NCBI RefSeq assembly: GCF_036240795.1
Contig: NZ_CP108454.1
Coordinates: forward strand, 5,950,001 to 6,014,000
DNA length: 64,000 bases
Reading direction: 5' to 3'
Source: Streptomyces sp. NBC_01268
GTDB lineage: Bacteria; Actinomycetota; Actinomycetes; Streptomycetales; Streptomycetaceae
Shown here: positions 34,074 to 42,561 of the stretch, piece by piece
How positions within the stretch are numbered: the first letter of the stretch is position 1
Layout: each line of letters starts with the position of its first letter
Notes under the pieces: model-generated
Told to the model about the DNA's origin: nothing
Database searches by the model: none
The model's input: only the letters and a program-made list of their open reading frames with translations
Translations under genes and position numbers: made by a program

Positions 34074-34886
34074 TCAGAAGCCGAAGTCCTGGGTCCACCA
34101 CGGACCGCCGTCCGCGAAGTGCACCCCCACGCCCAGTGTCGTGTAGTCGCAGTTCAGGATGTTCGCCCGGTGCCCGTCGCTCGCCATCCAGGACTTCATC
34201 ACCGCGGCCGCGTCCACCTGGCCGCGTGCGATGTTCTCGGCGCCCAGGCCGCTGACGCCCGCCTTCTCGGCACGCACCCACGGGGTCCGGCCGTCCGGGT
34301 CCGTGTGGTCGAAGAAGTTCCGCGCGGCCATGTCCGCGCTGAAGGCGCCCGCCAGGGACGCGAGCTGCGCGTCGGAGCGGACCGCGACGCAGCCCACCTT
34401 GGCGCGCTCGGCGTTCACCAGCCGGACGACCTCCGCCGCGGCGGCCGTCTCGCGGCCGGCCAGGGAGCGGACGGTGGCCACCGGCTCCGGAGCCTCGGTC
34501 GTCGGCGCCTGGGTCGGGCGAGCGGTCTTCGAGGGAGTGGGCGCCGGAGCCTTCGGGCTCGGCGCTGCCGTCGTCTTCGACGGGGTGGGCTTCGGCGAGG
34601 GCGTCGCCGGGGTGGCGGCCTTGCCGTTCCCCGTGCCCGTCGTGCGCTTCGGCGCGGTGTCGCCGGCCGGAGTCGCCGAGGCGCCGCCCTGCGTCGTCAG
34701 GCTCGGCGCCTGCTGCGCGGCCACGCGCTCCTTGCCGCCCGAGCCCGCGCTGCCCACGGTGAACGTGTCGCCGCCGGGCAGCAGGCCCGAGGTGACCGCG
34801 ATCGCGCCGATGGCGACCGCGGCGGAGACACCGAGCAGTCCGGTGCGTACCGGCGCGCCGCGTCGCGCGCCCCGATGGCGTCCCAT
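34074..34886 (-). CDS. Secreted CAP-domain (SCP/PR-1) protein
   Basis: A 270-residue secreted or membrane-anchored protein. An Arg-rich start (MGRHRGARRG) precedes a hydrophobic segment LLGVSAAVAIGAIAVTSGLL near residues 16-35. A long Thr/Pro/Lys/Ala-rich linker (about 60-140) leads to a C-terminal CAP domain: LVNAERAKVGC, AAFSADMAARNFFDHTDPDG, GAENIARG, MASDGHRANILNCDY. The domain is often annotated CAP or YkwD-like. The ATG at 34886 is supported by AAGGAGG upstream. The biological role of actinobacterial CAP proteins is poorly known. Confidence 0.92.
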   Translation of the reverse strand: MGRHRGARRGAPVRTGLLGVSAAVAIGAIAVTSGLLPGGDTFTVGSAGSGGKERVAAQQAPSLTTQGGASATPAGDTAPKRTTGTGNGKAATPATPSPKPTPSKTTAAPSPKAPAPTPSKTARPTQAPTTEAPEPVATVRSLAGRETAAAAEVVRLVNAERAKVGCVAVRSDAQLASLAGAFSADMAARNFFDHTDPDGRTPWVRAEKAGVSGLGAENIARGQVDAAAVMKSWMASDGHRANILNCDYTTLGVGVHFADGGPWWTQDFGF

Positions 34887-35046
34887 CCGCTGCCTCCTTG
34901 AAGAGCGATCTTTGCTGGTGTTTGCTTCTGTGGATGCTGTCGAACGGGACTCGGCCAACCGGGTGACTCCCATTCCGTCGGGACTGTACGCCATGACATG
35001 CGGGGCTGACGTGCTCCTTCGGTAATCCGCCCGCTAGCGTGCAGCC

Positions 35047-35328
35047 ATGAACGACGACGTACGGATGACCGCCTGGGTGCGCGGCCGGGTACAGGGAGTG
35101 GGCTTCCGCTGGTTCACCAGGGCAAACGCACTGGAGATCGGAGGGCTCGTGGGCTTCGCCCTGAACCTCGACGACGGCCGGGTGCAGGTCGTGGCCGAGG
35201 GGCCGAGTGAGAATTGCCACCGTCTGCTGGACTGGCTCCGCTCCGGCGACACGCCCGGGCGCGTGGACGGAGTCACTGAGATATGGGACACGCCCCGCGG
35301 CATCTACGAGACCTTCTCGATCCGCTGA
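35047..35328 (+). CDS. acyP: Acylphosphatase
   Basis: A 93-residue enzyme hydrolysing acyl phosphates. [19 protein letters not shown] carries the phosphate-binding loop and catalytic Arg. [17 protein letters not shown] carries the catalytic Asn. TAGCGT sits about six bases before the ATG at 35047, so a leaderless mRNA is possible. It precedes the smc region, as in S. coelicolor. Confidence 0.96.
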   Translation: MNDDVRMTAWVRGRVQGVGFRWFTRANALEIGGLVGFALNLDDGRVQVVAEGPSENCHRLLDWLRSGDTPGRVDGVTEIWDTPRGIYETFSIR

Positions 35329-35741
35329 ACCCGCCCGGCGATCTTGTCCGAACGCCCCCGCGCGACGGTCCGTGAGGGGCGCGCGGGGGGCGCTCACGGC
35401 GTACGAAGAAGGGGTGCCGACAGCGGAAACCCCCTGGTGGTTGCCAAGAAGGGCTTGCCGTGCCAGGCTGCGCGAGTAAGGATGATCTCCAGAGCCCCAG
35501 GGCACCGAGTTGCGAGGCGCCGCCGCCCTTCCCGCGGCCGCAGACCCCCCGGTAGCCCTTGATACGGGGCGTGATCGTGTTGACCGTCAAACTTTTTGGT
35601 GAGACTCTGGAAGCCCCGCGCACCTTAGCTGTCCGACCGTGAGAACCGGCACGACAAAGAGCATGGTCGGGCACCGCGGGTGCGAATCCCTCACGACCCA
35701 CACCGCTTCGGTCGGTCACTCAGTGTGGAGGACCATCCATC
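35329..35741 (+). other. 413-base region between acyP and the small coiled-coil gene
   Basis: A probable terminator hairpin (35353-35364 with 35380-35392, one bulge) comes first. TTGACCGTCAA (near 35579-35591) is a short perfect dyad and includes a possible -35. Near 35670-35700 the sequence GGGTGCGAATCCC resembles a tRNA T-arm, but no full cloverleaf can be formed. The rest shows no gene. Confidence 0.45.
35353..35392 (+). terminator. Terminator after acyP
   Basis: CGCCCCCGCGCG (35353-35364) pairs with 35380-35392 with one extra G bulged; loop of 15 bases. Confidence 0.6.
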
Positions 35742-35957
35742 ATGGCAAAGGCGCTTCTCGGTTACGTCGGCGGCTCCGACCCGCGACTCCTCGCCGAGAT
35801 GCGACGGCTTCAGCAGCGCGTCCAGGACCTCGAGTCCGAGCTGGTTCGGATCCAGTCCGAGAACGACGCGCTTGCCGCTGCCGCCGCTCAGCACGGAGAG
35901 TCGCTGTTGGACAGCATCGACCTCGACGTTCCCAAGGCGGAGCCTGCGCTCACCTGA
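35742..35957 (+). CDS. Small coiled-coil protein upstream of smc
   Basis: A 71-residue protein, mostly one predicted coiled coil: LLAEMRRLQQRVQDLESELVRIQSENDALA. It begins MAKALLGYVGGSDPR and ends acidic. I recall genes of this type next to smc in Streptomyces, but the function is unknown. GTGGAGGA lies shortly upstream of the ATG at 35742. It could dimerise or bind a coiled-coil partner; a link to SMC is only positional. Confidence 0.85.
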   Translation: MAKALLGYVGGSDPRLLAEMRRLQQRVQDLESELVRIQSENDALAAAAAQHGESLLDSIDLDVPKAEPALT

Positions 35958-36151
35958 CGCCCCGTGCCGGGGCACCGGTGAGAAACACTCTCGCTAGCAC
36001 TGCTAGATATGCAAGGGGCGCCCAGGCGTCCCTTCTTTCTTGCGACACCTCTTTCACGCGCCACCGCGGTCCCCCCGTCCCCGTCCTTGGGGGAGGGTGT
36101 GCCCTGCGCGTTCACGGGCGAAACCCGACACCCCGGGTAGAGTCCGCTGGC

Positions 36152-39100
36152 GTGCATCTCAAGGCCCTGACGCTCCGCGGTTTCAAGTCGTTCGCCTCCG
36201 CCACCACGCTGCGGTTCGAACCGGGGATCACCTGCGTCGTCGGCCCCAACGGCTCCGGCAAGTCCAACGTCGTGGACGCGCTCTCCTGGGTCATGGGCGA
36301 ACAGGGGGCCAAGTCGCTGCGCGGCGGCAAGATGGAGGACGTCATCTTCGCCGGCACGACCGGGCGGCCCCCGCTCGGCCGCGCCGAGGTGTCGCTGACC
36401 ATCGACAACTCCGACGGCGCGCTCCCCATCGACTACGCCGAGGTCACCCTCACCCGGATCATGTTCCGCGGCGGCAGCAGCGAGTACCAGATCAACGGCG
36501 ACACCTGCCGGCTGCTCGACATCCAGGACCTGCTCTCCGACTCCGGCATCGGCCGCGAGATGCACGTCATCGTCGGGCAGGGCCAGCTCGACTCCGTCCT
36601 GCACGCCGACCCCATGGGGCGACGCGCCTTCATCGAGGAGGCCGCGGGCGTCCTCAAGCACCGCAAGCGCAAGGAGAAGGCGCTGCGGAAGCTGGACGCG
36701 ATGCAGGCCAACCTCGCCCGCGTCCAGGACCTCACCGACGAACTGCGCCGCCAGCTCAAGCCGCTCGGCCGGCAGGCCGCGGTCGCCCGCCGGGCCGCCG
36801 TCATCCAGGCCGACCTGCGCGACGCCCGGCTGCGGCTGCTCTCCGACGACCTCGTACGCCTCAGGGAGGCACTGAAGGCCGAAGTCGCCGACGAGGCCGC
36901 GCTGCTCGCCCGCAAGGAGTCCACCGAGGCCGAGCTGAAGGCGGCGCAGGCCGCGGAGGCCGCGCTGGAGGACGAGGTGCGCCGTCTCGCGCCCCGGCTC
37001 CAGCGCGCCCAGCAGAGCTGGTACGCGCTCTCGCAGCTGGCCGAACGGGTGCGCGGCACCGTCTCGCTCGCCGATGCCCGCGTGACCAGCGCGACCGGTC
37101 AGCCCGTGGAGGAGCGGCGCGGGCGCGACCCGGAGGACATGGAGCGCGAGGCCGCCCGGGTCCGCGAGCAGGAGGCCGAACTGACGGCCGCTCTGGAGGC
37201 CGCCGAACGGGCCCTGGAGGACACCGTCGCCCACCGCGCCGAGCTGGAGCGCGCCCTCGCCGTCGAGGAGCGGCGCCTCAAGGACGTGGCCCGGGCCCTC
37301 GCCGACCGCCGCGAGGGGCTGGCCCGGCTGCACGGGCAGGTCAACGCGGCCCGCTCCCGCGCCGCCTCCGCGCAGGCCGAGATCGACCGGCTCGCCGCCG
37401 CCCGCGACGAGGCGCGTGACCGCGCGGTCGCCGCGCAGGAGGAGTACGAACAGCTGAAGGCCGAGGTGGACGGCCTCGACGCCGGCGACGCGGAGCTGGG
37501 GGAGCGGTACGAGGCCGCCCGCCGGGAGCTCGCGGTCGCGGAGTCCGCGCTGGCCGCCGCCCGCGAGGCCGTCGGCACCGCCGAACGCGCCCGCGCCGCG
37601 GCGGGTGCCCGGCGCGACGCGCTCGCCCTCGGCCTGCGCCGCAAGGACGGCACGGGCGCGCTCCTCGCCGCCGGGCTCGCCGGTCTGCTCGGCCCGGCGG
37701 CGGAGCTGCTCACCGTCGCCCCGGGGTACGAGGTCCCGGTCGCCGCCGCCCTGGGCGCCGCCGCCGACGCCCTCGCCGTCACCGGTCCGACGACGGCGGC
37801 CGAGGCCCTCCGCCTGCTCCGCAAGCAGGACGCGGGGCGCGCCTCGCTGCTGCTCGCGGGCGCGGAGGGGCAGCACGAAGACCCGGCAGACCCGGCAGAC
37901 CCGGCACAGCCGGCGGACCCGGACGGCCGGGTGGACCCCGCCCCGCCGGCGGGCGCGGTGCCCGCCGCCCCGCTCGTCTCCGGTCCGGCCGACCTCCTCG
38001 GCGCCGTGCGCCGGCTGCTCCGGGACGTCGTCGTGGTCGACGGGCTCGACGAGGCCGTCGAGGTCGTCCGCGCCCGGCCGGGGCTCACGGCGGTCACCGC
38101 CGAAGGGGACCTGCTCGGGGCGCACTTCGCGCAGGGCGGCGCCGCGGGCGCGCCCAGCCTCCTGGAGGTGCGGGCCTCCGTCGACGAGGCGGCGGCGGAA
38201 CTGGCCGAACTGGACGTGCGCTGCGAGGAGCTGGCGGCCGGGCAGGAGGCCGCCGCCGGACGCGGGCGCGCCGCCGCCCGGCTCGTCGAGGAGCTGGCCG
38301 AGCGGCGCCGGGCCGCCGACCGGGAGAAGTCGTCCGTCGCCCAGCAGCTCGGGCGGCTCGCCGGACAGGCCAGGGGCGCCGCCGGGGAGGCCGAGCGGAC
38401 CGCCGCGGCCGCCGCGCGTGCGGCGGAGGCCCTGGAGAACGCGCTGGCCGAGGCGGAGGAGCTGGCCGAACGGCTGCTCGTCGCCGAGGAGGCGTCCCTC
38501 GGGGACGGAGCGGACGAGGAGCCGGACGGGGCGGTCCGCGACCGGCTCGCCATCGACGGCTCCAACGCGCGCCAGACCGAGATGGAGGCCCGCCTCCAGG
38601 TCCGTACCCACGAGGAGCGGGTCAAGGGCCTGGCCGGGCGGGCCGACTCCCTGGACCGCGCCGCCCGCGCCGAGCGCGAGGCCAGGACCCGCGCCGAGCA
38701 GCGCAGGGCCCGGCTGCGCCACGAGGCGGAGGTCGCCGCGGCCGTCGCCTCGGGCACCCGCCAGCTGCTCGCCCACGTGGAGGTCTCCGTGGTGCGCGCC
38801 GAGCGGGAGCGGGCCCTGGCCGAGGCGGCGGAGGGCGCCCGCGAGCAGGGCCTCGGGGCGGCCCGCCACCGGGGCCGCGAGCTGAAGGCGGAGCTCGACA
38901 AGCTCACCGACTCGGTGCACCGCGGCGAGGTCCTGGGGGCCGAGAAGCGGTTGCGGATCGAGCAGCTGGAGAGCCGTTCGCTGGAGGAGCTGGGGGTGGA
39001 GCCGGCCGCGCTGGTCGACGAGTACGGTCCGCACCGGCCCGTACCGCCGTCGCCGCCGGCCGAGGGTGAGGAGCTGCCGGAGGACCCGGAGCATCCGCGC

Positions 39101-39766
39101 AACCAGCCGCGGCCCTTCGTCCGTTCGGAGCAGGAGAAGCGGCTGAAGGCCGCCGATCGGGCGTACCAGCAGCTCGGCAAGGTCAATCCGCTCGCCCTCG
39201 AGGAGTTCGCGGCCCTGGAGGAGCGCCACCAGTTCCTCTCCGAGCAGTTGGAGGACCTGAAGAAGACCCGGGCCGATCTCCTTCAGGTCGTGAAGGAGGT
39301 GGACCTGCGGGTCGAGCAGGTCTTCACGGAGGCGTACCGTGACACGGCCCGCGAGTTCGAGGGCGTGTTCTCCCGGCTCTTCCCCGGCGGCGAGGGCCGG
39401 CTGGTGCTCACCGACCCGGACGACATGCTCCGCACCGGCATCGACGTCGAGGCCCGTCCGCCGGGCAAGAAGGTCAAGCGGCTCTCCCTGCTCTCCGGGG
39501 GCGAGCGCTCGCTGACGGCCGTGGCGCTGCTCGTCTCCATCTTCAAGGCCAGGCCGAGCCCGTTCTACGTGATGGACGAGGTCGAGGCGGCGCTGGACGA
39601 CACCAACCTCCAGCGGCTGATCAGGATCATGCAGGAGCTCCAGGAGTCCTCGCAGCTGATCGTCATCACCCACCAGAAACGCACGATGGAGGTCGCCGAC
39701 GCGCTGTACGGCGTGTCGATGCAGGGCGACGGCGTCTCGAAGGTGATCAGCCAGCGGCTGCGGTGA
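36152..39766 (+). CDS. smc: Chromosome segregation ATPase SMC
   Basis: A condensin ATPase of 1204 residues that organises and segregates chromosomes, including at sporulation septation. Walker A is GPNGSGKSN (31-39). Two long coiled-coil arms surround a hinge beginning near residue 510. The ABC signature LSLLSGGERSL is at 1111-1121 and Walker B FYVMDEVEAALDD follows from 1138. A Pro/Asp/Ala-rich insert with repeated PAD units lies inside the hinge near 577-608. The start is GTG 36152, before VHLKALTLRGFKSFA, the usual SMC N-terminus. TAGAGT lies eight bases upstream with no Shine-Dalgarno. Confidence 0.97.
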   Translation: MHLKALTLRGFKSFASATTLRFEPGITCVVGPNGSGKSNVVDALSWVMGEQGAKSLRGGKMEDVIFAGTTGRPPLGRAEVSLTIDNSDGALPIDYAEVTLTRIMFRGGSSEYQINGDTCRLLDIQDLLSDSGIGREMHVIVGQGQLDSVLHADPMGRRAFIEEAAGVLKHRKRKEKALRKLDAMQANLARVQDLTDELRRQLKPLGRQAAVARRAAVIQADLRDARLRLLSDDLVRLREALKAEVADEAALLARKESTEAELKAAQAAEAALEDEVRRLAPRLQRAQQSWYALSQLAERVRGTVSLADARVTSATGQPVEERRGRDPEDMEREAARVREQEAELTAALEAAERALEDTVAHRAELERALAVEERRLKDVARALADRREGLARLHGQVNAARSRAASAQAEIDRLAAARDEARDRAVAAQEEYEQLKAEVDGLDAGDAELGERYEAARRELAVAESALAAAREAVGTAERARAAAGARRDALALGLRRKDGTGALLAAGLAGLLGPAAELLTVAPGYEVPVAAALGAAADALAVTGPTTAAEALRLLRKQDAGRASLLLAGAEGQHEDPADPADPAQPADPDGRVDPAPPAGAVPAAPLVSGPADLLGAVRRLLRDVVVVDGLDEAVEVVRARPGLTAVTAEGDLLGAHFAQGGAAGAPSLLEVRASVDEAAAELAELDVRCEELAAGQEAAAGRGRAAARLVEELAERRRAADREKSSVAQQLGRLAGQARGAAGEAERTAAAAARAAEALENALAEAEELAERLLVAEEASLGDGADEEPDGAVRDRLAIDGSNARQTEMEARLQVRTHEERVKGLAGRADSLDRAARAEREARTRAEQRRARLRHEAEVAAAVASGTRQLLAHVEVSVVRAERERALAEAAEGAREQGLGAARHRGRELKAELDKLTDSVHRGEVLGAEKRLRIEQLESRSLEELGVEPAALVDEYGPHRPVPPSPPAEGEELPEDPEHPRNQPRPFVRSEQEKRLKAADRAYQQLGKVNPLALEEFAALEERHQFLSEQLEDLKKTRADLLQVVKEVDLRVEQVFTEAYRDTAREFEGVFSRLFPGGEGRLVLTDPDDMLRTGIDVEARPPGKKVKRLSLLSGGERSLTAVALLVSIFKARPSPFYVMDEVEAALDDTNLQRLIRIMQELQESSQLIVITHQKRTMEVADALYGVSMQGDGVSKVISQRLR

Positions 39767-39890
39767 ACGGGCCGGACCGGCCCCACTGCGCCTCAGGTGA
39801 GCCGCAGACCCCAACCCGTCGTTCAAAGGTTGAACTCAAGCCACCTTGAGATGCCTATTAAGTCACACGACATCGGCTATTGACTTCGAA

Positions 39891-39967
39891 ACTTGAAGGC
39901 ATAGTCTCTGACGCGTTGCTTCTACCTTCAAGTGGTCGGCGCCGTGAAGTTGTGCGCCACTTGAAGG
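39891..39967. promoter_or_regulatory. Repeated CCACTTGAAGG boxes upstream of glcP
   Basis: CCTTCAAGTGG (39925-39935) and CCACTTGAAGG (39957-39967) form a perfect 11-bp inverted repeat with centres 32 bases apart. ACTTGAAGG recurs at 39891-39899, a third partial copy. They lie in an AT-richer leader before the glucose permease and look like operator half-sites. Confidence 0.6.
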
Positions 39968-40017
39968 GCTCGCCCCCCACCGCACCGGCGACGCTGCCGG
40001 AGCCCCGAGGAGTCCTT

Positions 40018-41451
40018 GTGACCAGCACCGCGCAGGCGCCCACACCGCCGCCGTCCGAAGGGCGTTCAGCCCATCCGGACCACATCGGACACGTCATCTT
40101 CATCTCGGCCTCGGCCGCGATGGGCGGCTTCCTCTTCGGCTACGACAGTTCCGTCATCAACGGCGCCGTCGAGGCCATCCGCGACCGGTACGACATCGGC
40201 TCCGCGGCCCTGGCCCAGGTCATCGCCATCGCCCTGATCGGCTGCGCCATCGGCGCCGCCACCGCCGGCCGGATCGCCGACCGCATCGGCCGCATCCGCT
40301 GCATGCAGATCGCCGCCGTGCTCTTCTCCATCAGCGCCGTCGGCTCCGCACTGCCCTTCGCCCTGTGGGACCTGGCCTTCTGGCGCATCATCGGCGGCTT
40401 CGCCATCGGCATGGCCTCGGTGATCGGCCCCGCCTACATCGCCGAGGTCGCCCCCGCCGCGTACCGCGGCCGCCTCGGCTCCTTCCAGCAGGCCGCGATC
40501 GTCATCGGCATCGCCATCTCCCAGCTGGTCAACTACGGCATCCTCCAGCTGGCCGACGGCGACCAGCGCGGCGAGATCGGCGGTCTCGAGGCCTGGCAGT
40601 GGATGCTCGGCGTGATGGTCGTGCCCGCGCTCCTCTACGGCCTGCTCTCCTTCGCGATCCCCGAGTCCCCCCGCTTCCTCATCTCCGTCGGGCGCGTCGA
40701 CCGCGCCAAGGAGGTGCTCGCCGAGGTCGAGGGCCACGGCGTCGACCTGGACCACCGGGTCGCCGAGATCGACCACGCCATGCGCAGCGAGCACAAGTCC
40801 ACCTTCAAGGACCTGATGGTGGCCGGCACGAGGTTCAAGCTGCTGCCGATCGTCTGGGTCGGCATCGGGCTCTCCGTCTTCCAGCAGCTCGTCGGCATCA
40901 ACGTCGCCTTCTACTACTCGGCGACCCTGTGGCAGTCCGTCGGCATCGACCCGTCGAGCTCGTTCTTCTACTCGTTCACCACGTCGATCATCAACATCGT
41001 CGGCACCGTGATCGCGATGGTCCTGGTGGACCGGGTCGGCCGCAAGCCGCTCGCCCTCGTCGGCTCGATCGGCATGGCCATCGCGCTCGCCTTCGAGGCC
41101 TGGGCCTTCTCCGCCGACCTCGTCGACGGCAAGCTGCCCACCACCGAGGGCGTCGTGGCGCTCGTCGCCGCCCACGTCTTCGTCCTCTTCTTCGCCCTCT
41201 CGTGGGGCGTGGTGGTGTGGGTCTTCCTCGGCGAGATGTTCCCGAACCGGATCCGCGCCGCCGCCCTCGGCGTCGCCGCCTCCGCCCAGTGGATCGCCAA
41301 CTGGGCCATCACGGCCAGCTTCCCGTCCCTCGCGGACTGGAACCTCTCCGGCACCTACATCATCTACACGGTCTTCGCCGTGCTCTCGATCCCCTTCGTG
41401 CTCAGGTACGTCAAGGAGACCAAGGGCAAGGCGTTGGAGGAGATGGGCTAA
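40018..41451 (+). CDS. glcP: Major glucose permease, MFS sugar:proton symporter
   Basis: A 477-residue, 12-helix MFS sugar porter very like Streptomyces GlcP, the main glucose uptake system. GGFLFGYDSSVINGAVEAI is helix 1. Family motifs GRIADRIGRIRCM, PESPRFLISVGR and VDRVGRKPLAL follow, and FVLRYVKETKGKALEEMG ends the protein. I chose GTG 40018 because CGAGGAG lies five bases before it; the longer frame from 39880 contains the regulatory repeats and is not family-like. Expression is probably glucose-responsive, given the repeated boxes upstream. It is convergent with a luciferase-like gene across a terminator. Confidence 0.94.
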   Translation: MTSTAQAPTPPPSEGRSAHPDHIGHVIFISASAAMGGFLFGYDSSVINGAVEAIRDRYDIGSAALAQVIAIALIGCAIGAATAGRIADRIGRIRCMQIAAVLFSISAVGSALPFALWDLAFWRIIGGFAIGMASVIGPAYIAEVAPAAYRGRLGSFQQAAIVIGIAISQLVNYGILQLADGDQRGEIGGLEAWQWMLGVMVVPALLYGLLSFAIPESPRFLISVGRVDRAKEVLAEVEGHGVDLDHRVAEIDHAMRSEHKSTFKDLMVAGTRFKLLPIVWVGIGLSVFQQLVGINVAFYYSATLWQSVGIDPSSSFFYSFTTSIINIVGTVIAMVLVDRVGRKPLALVGSIGMAIALAFEAWAFSADLVDGKLPTTEGVVALVAAHVFVLFFALSWGVVVWVFLGEMFPNRIRAAALGVAASAQWIANWAITASFPSLADWNLSGTYIIYTVFAVLSIPFVLRYVKETKGKALEEMG

Positions 41452-41480
41452 ACCCCGCTGCCCCTCTCCTCGCACACGAG

Positions 41481-41521
41481 ACCGCCCCGGCCCGAGGCCC
41501 GACGCCCCGAGCCGGGGCGGT
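41481..41521. terminator. Bidirectional terminator between glcP and the LLM gene
   Basis: An 11-bp perfect stem, 41481-41491 with 41511-41521, between convergent stops. Confidence 0.75.
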
Positions 41522-41525
41522 TCGG

Positions 41526-42503
41526 CTATGCCTTGAGCCGGGGCAGCACGGCGTCGCAGAACAGGCGCACGCTCCGCCAGCCCTCCTCGACCGGCATCCC
41601 GCCGCACAGCGGATGCAGCACCAGGCTGTCGAGCTCCCGCCCGAGCGCCACGCACTCCTCGGGCGTCACCACCCGGTAGACCCCCTCCGCGCGCAGCTCC
41701 GCCACGCTCCCCGCACCCGAGCGGACCGCCGAGCGGATGTCCTTCGACTGCCAGGACGCGTAGGTGTGCGCCTCGTGCAGGAAATGCTCCCCGAACTCCG
41801 CCCAGGTCCGGTCCGGGTCCTCCGACACGTGCAGCAGCGGGGTCTCGCGGGCCGGCATCATCGTCCAGCCCTCCGTGCCGTGCGCGGCGCACTGCTCCCG
41901 GTAGTACGTCTCCAGCTCGGGCAGGTGCGCGCTCGGGAAGAAGGGGAGCCCCAGCCGGGCCGCCCGCCGGGCCGCCGCCTTGGACGAGCCGCCGACCAGG
42001 AGCAGCGGGTGCGGCTGGGTGAAGGGCCGCGGGGTGATCCGTACCGTACGGCCCTGGTACGTGAAGGGCTCGCCCGACCAGGCCGTCAGCAGGGTCTCCA
42101 GGAGCAGGTCCTGCAGCTTGCCGCGGCGGCCCCAGTCGACCCCGCGCTCCTCGTACTCCTCCGGCCGGTAGCCGATCCCGGCGACGGTCACCAGCCGGCC
42201 CGCGCTCAGCAGGTCCAGGACGGCGATCTCCTCCGCGAGGCGCAGCGGGTCGTGCAGCGGGCCGATGATCGCGGAGACGGTGACGGCGATCCGCCGGGTG
42301 GCGCCGAAGACGGCCCCGGCGAAGGCGAAGGGGGAGGGGAGCCAGTTGTTGACCGCCCCGTGGTGCTCCTCGGTCTGCACGGTGTCGACGCCGTGCGCGT
42401 CGGCGTGGGCGGCCATCTCGACGGCCGCCCGGTAGCGGGCCGAGAGGGAGGCCGGGTCCGCGTGCGGATCGACGAGGTTGAACCGTACGACGGTGAACGG
42501 CAT
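41526..42503 (-). CDS. Luciferase-like (LLM) flavin-dependent monooxygenase
   Basis: A 325-residue TIM-barrel oxidoreductase of the bacterial luciferase-like family, using FMNH2 or F420. VDTVQTEEHHGAVNNWLPSPFAFAG and AVTVSAIIGPLHDPLRLAEEIAVLDLLSAGR are family signatures. GIGYRPEEYEERGVDWGRRG follows. The substrate is unknown. It lies downstream of an NCS1 permease gene on the same strand after a double hairpin, so co-transcription is uncertain. A permease-monooxygenase link, for example in N-heterocycle use, is speculative. Confidence 0.88.
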   Translation of the reverse strand: MPFTVVRFNLVDPHADPASLSARYRAAVEMAAHADAHGVDTVQTEEHHGAVNNWLPSPFAFAGAVFGATRRIAVTVSAIIGPLHDPLRLAEEIAVLDLLSAGRLVTVAGIGYRPEEYEERGVDWGRRGKLQDLLLETLLTAWSGEPFTYQGRTVRITPRPFTQPHPLLLVGGSSKAAARRAARLGLPFFPSAHLPELETYYREQCAAHGTEGWTMMPARETPLLHVSEDPDRTWAEFGEHFLHEAHTYASWQSKDIRSAVRSGAGSVAELRAEGVYRVVTPEECVALGRELDSLVLHPLCGGMPVEEGWRSVRLFCDAVLPRLKA

Positions 42504-42508
42504 GGGAA

Positions 42509-42561
42509 GTCCCCCTCCACGGGTGCGTCGGAGGGGGACGGTATCTGACGTCGCGTCAGAT
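42509..42561 (-). terminator. Double hairpin between the NCS1 permease and LLM genes
   Basis: A 10-bp stem pairs 42509-42518 with 42530-42539. An 8-bp dyad, ATCTGACG-TCG-CGTCAGAT (42543-42561), overlaps the end of the permease gene. Together they may terminate or attenuate read-through. Confidence 0.6.

Noticed and set aside
35643..35700. tRNA-like T-arm (GGGTGCGAATCCC) followed by CCA
   Set aside because: The only acceptor-like pairing (CGTGAG with CTCACG) spans just 58 bases and no D-arm or anticodon arm can be formed.
35888..39826. 1312-codon open frame antisense to smc
   Set aside because: It is the mirror of smc codon bias in GC-rich DNA; smc has all ABC motifs and the antisense protein has none.
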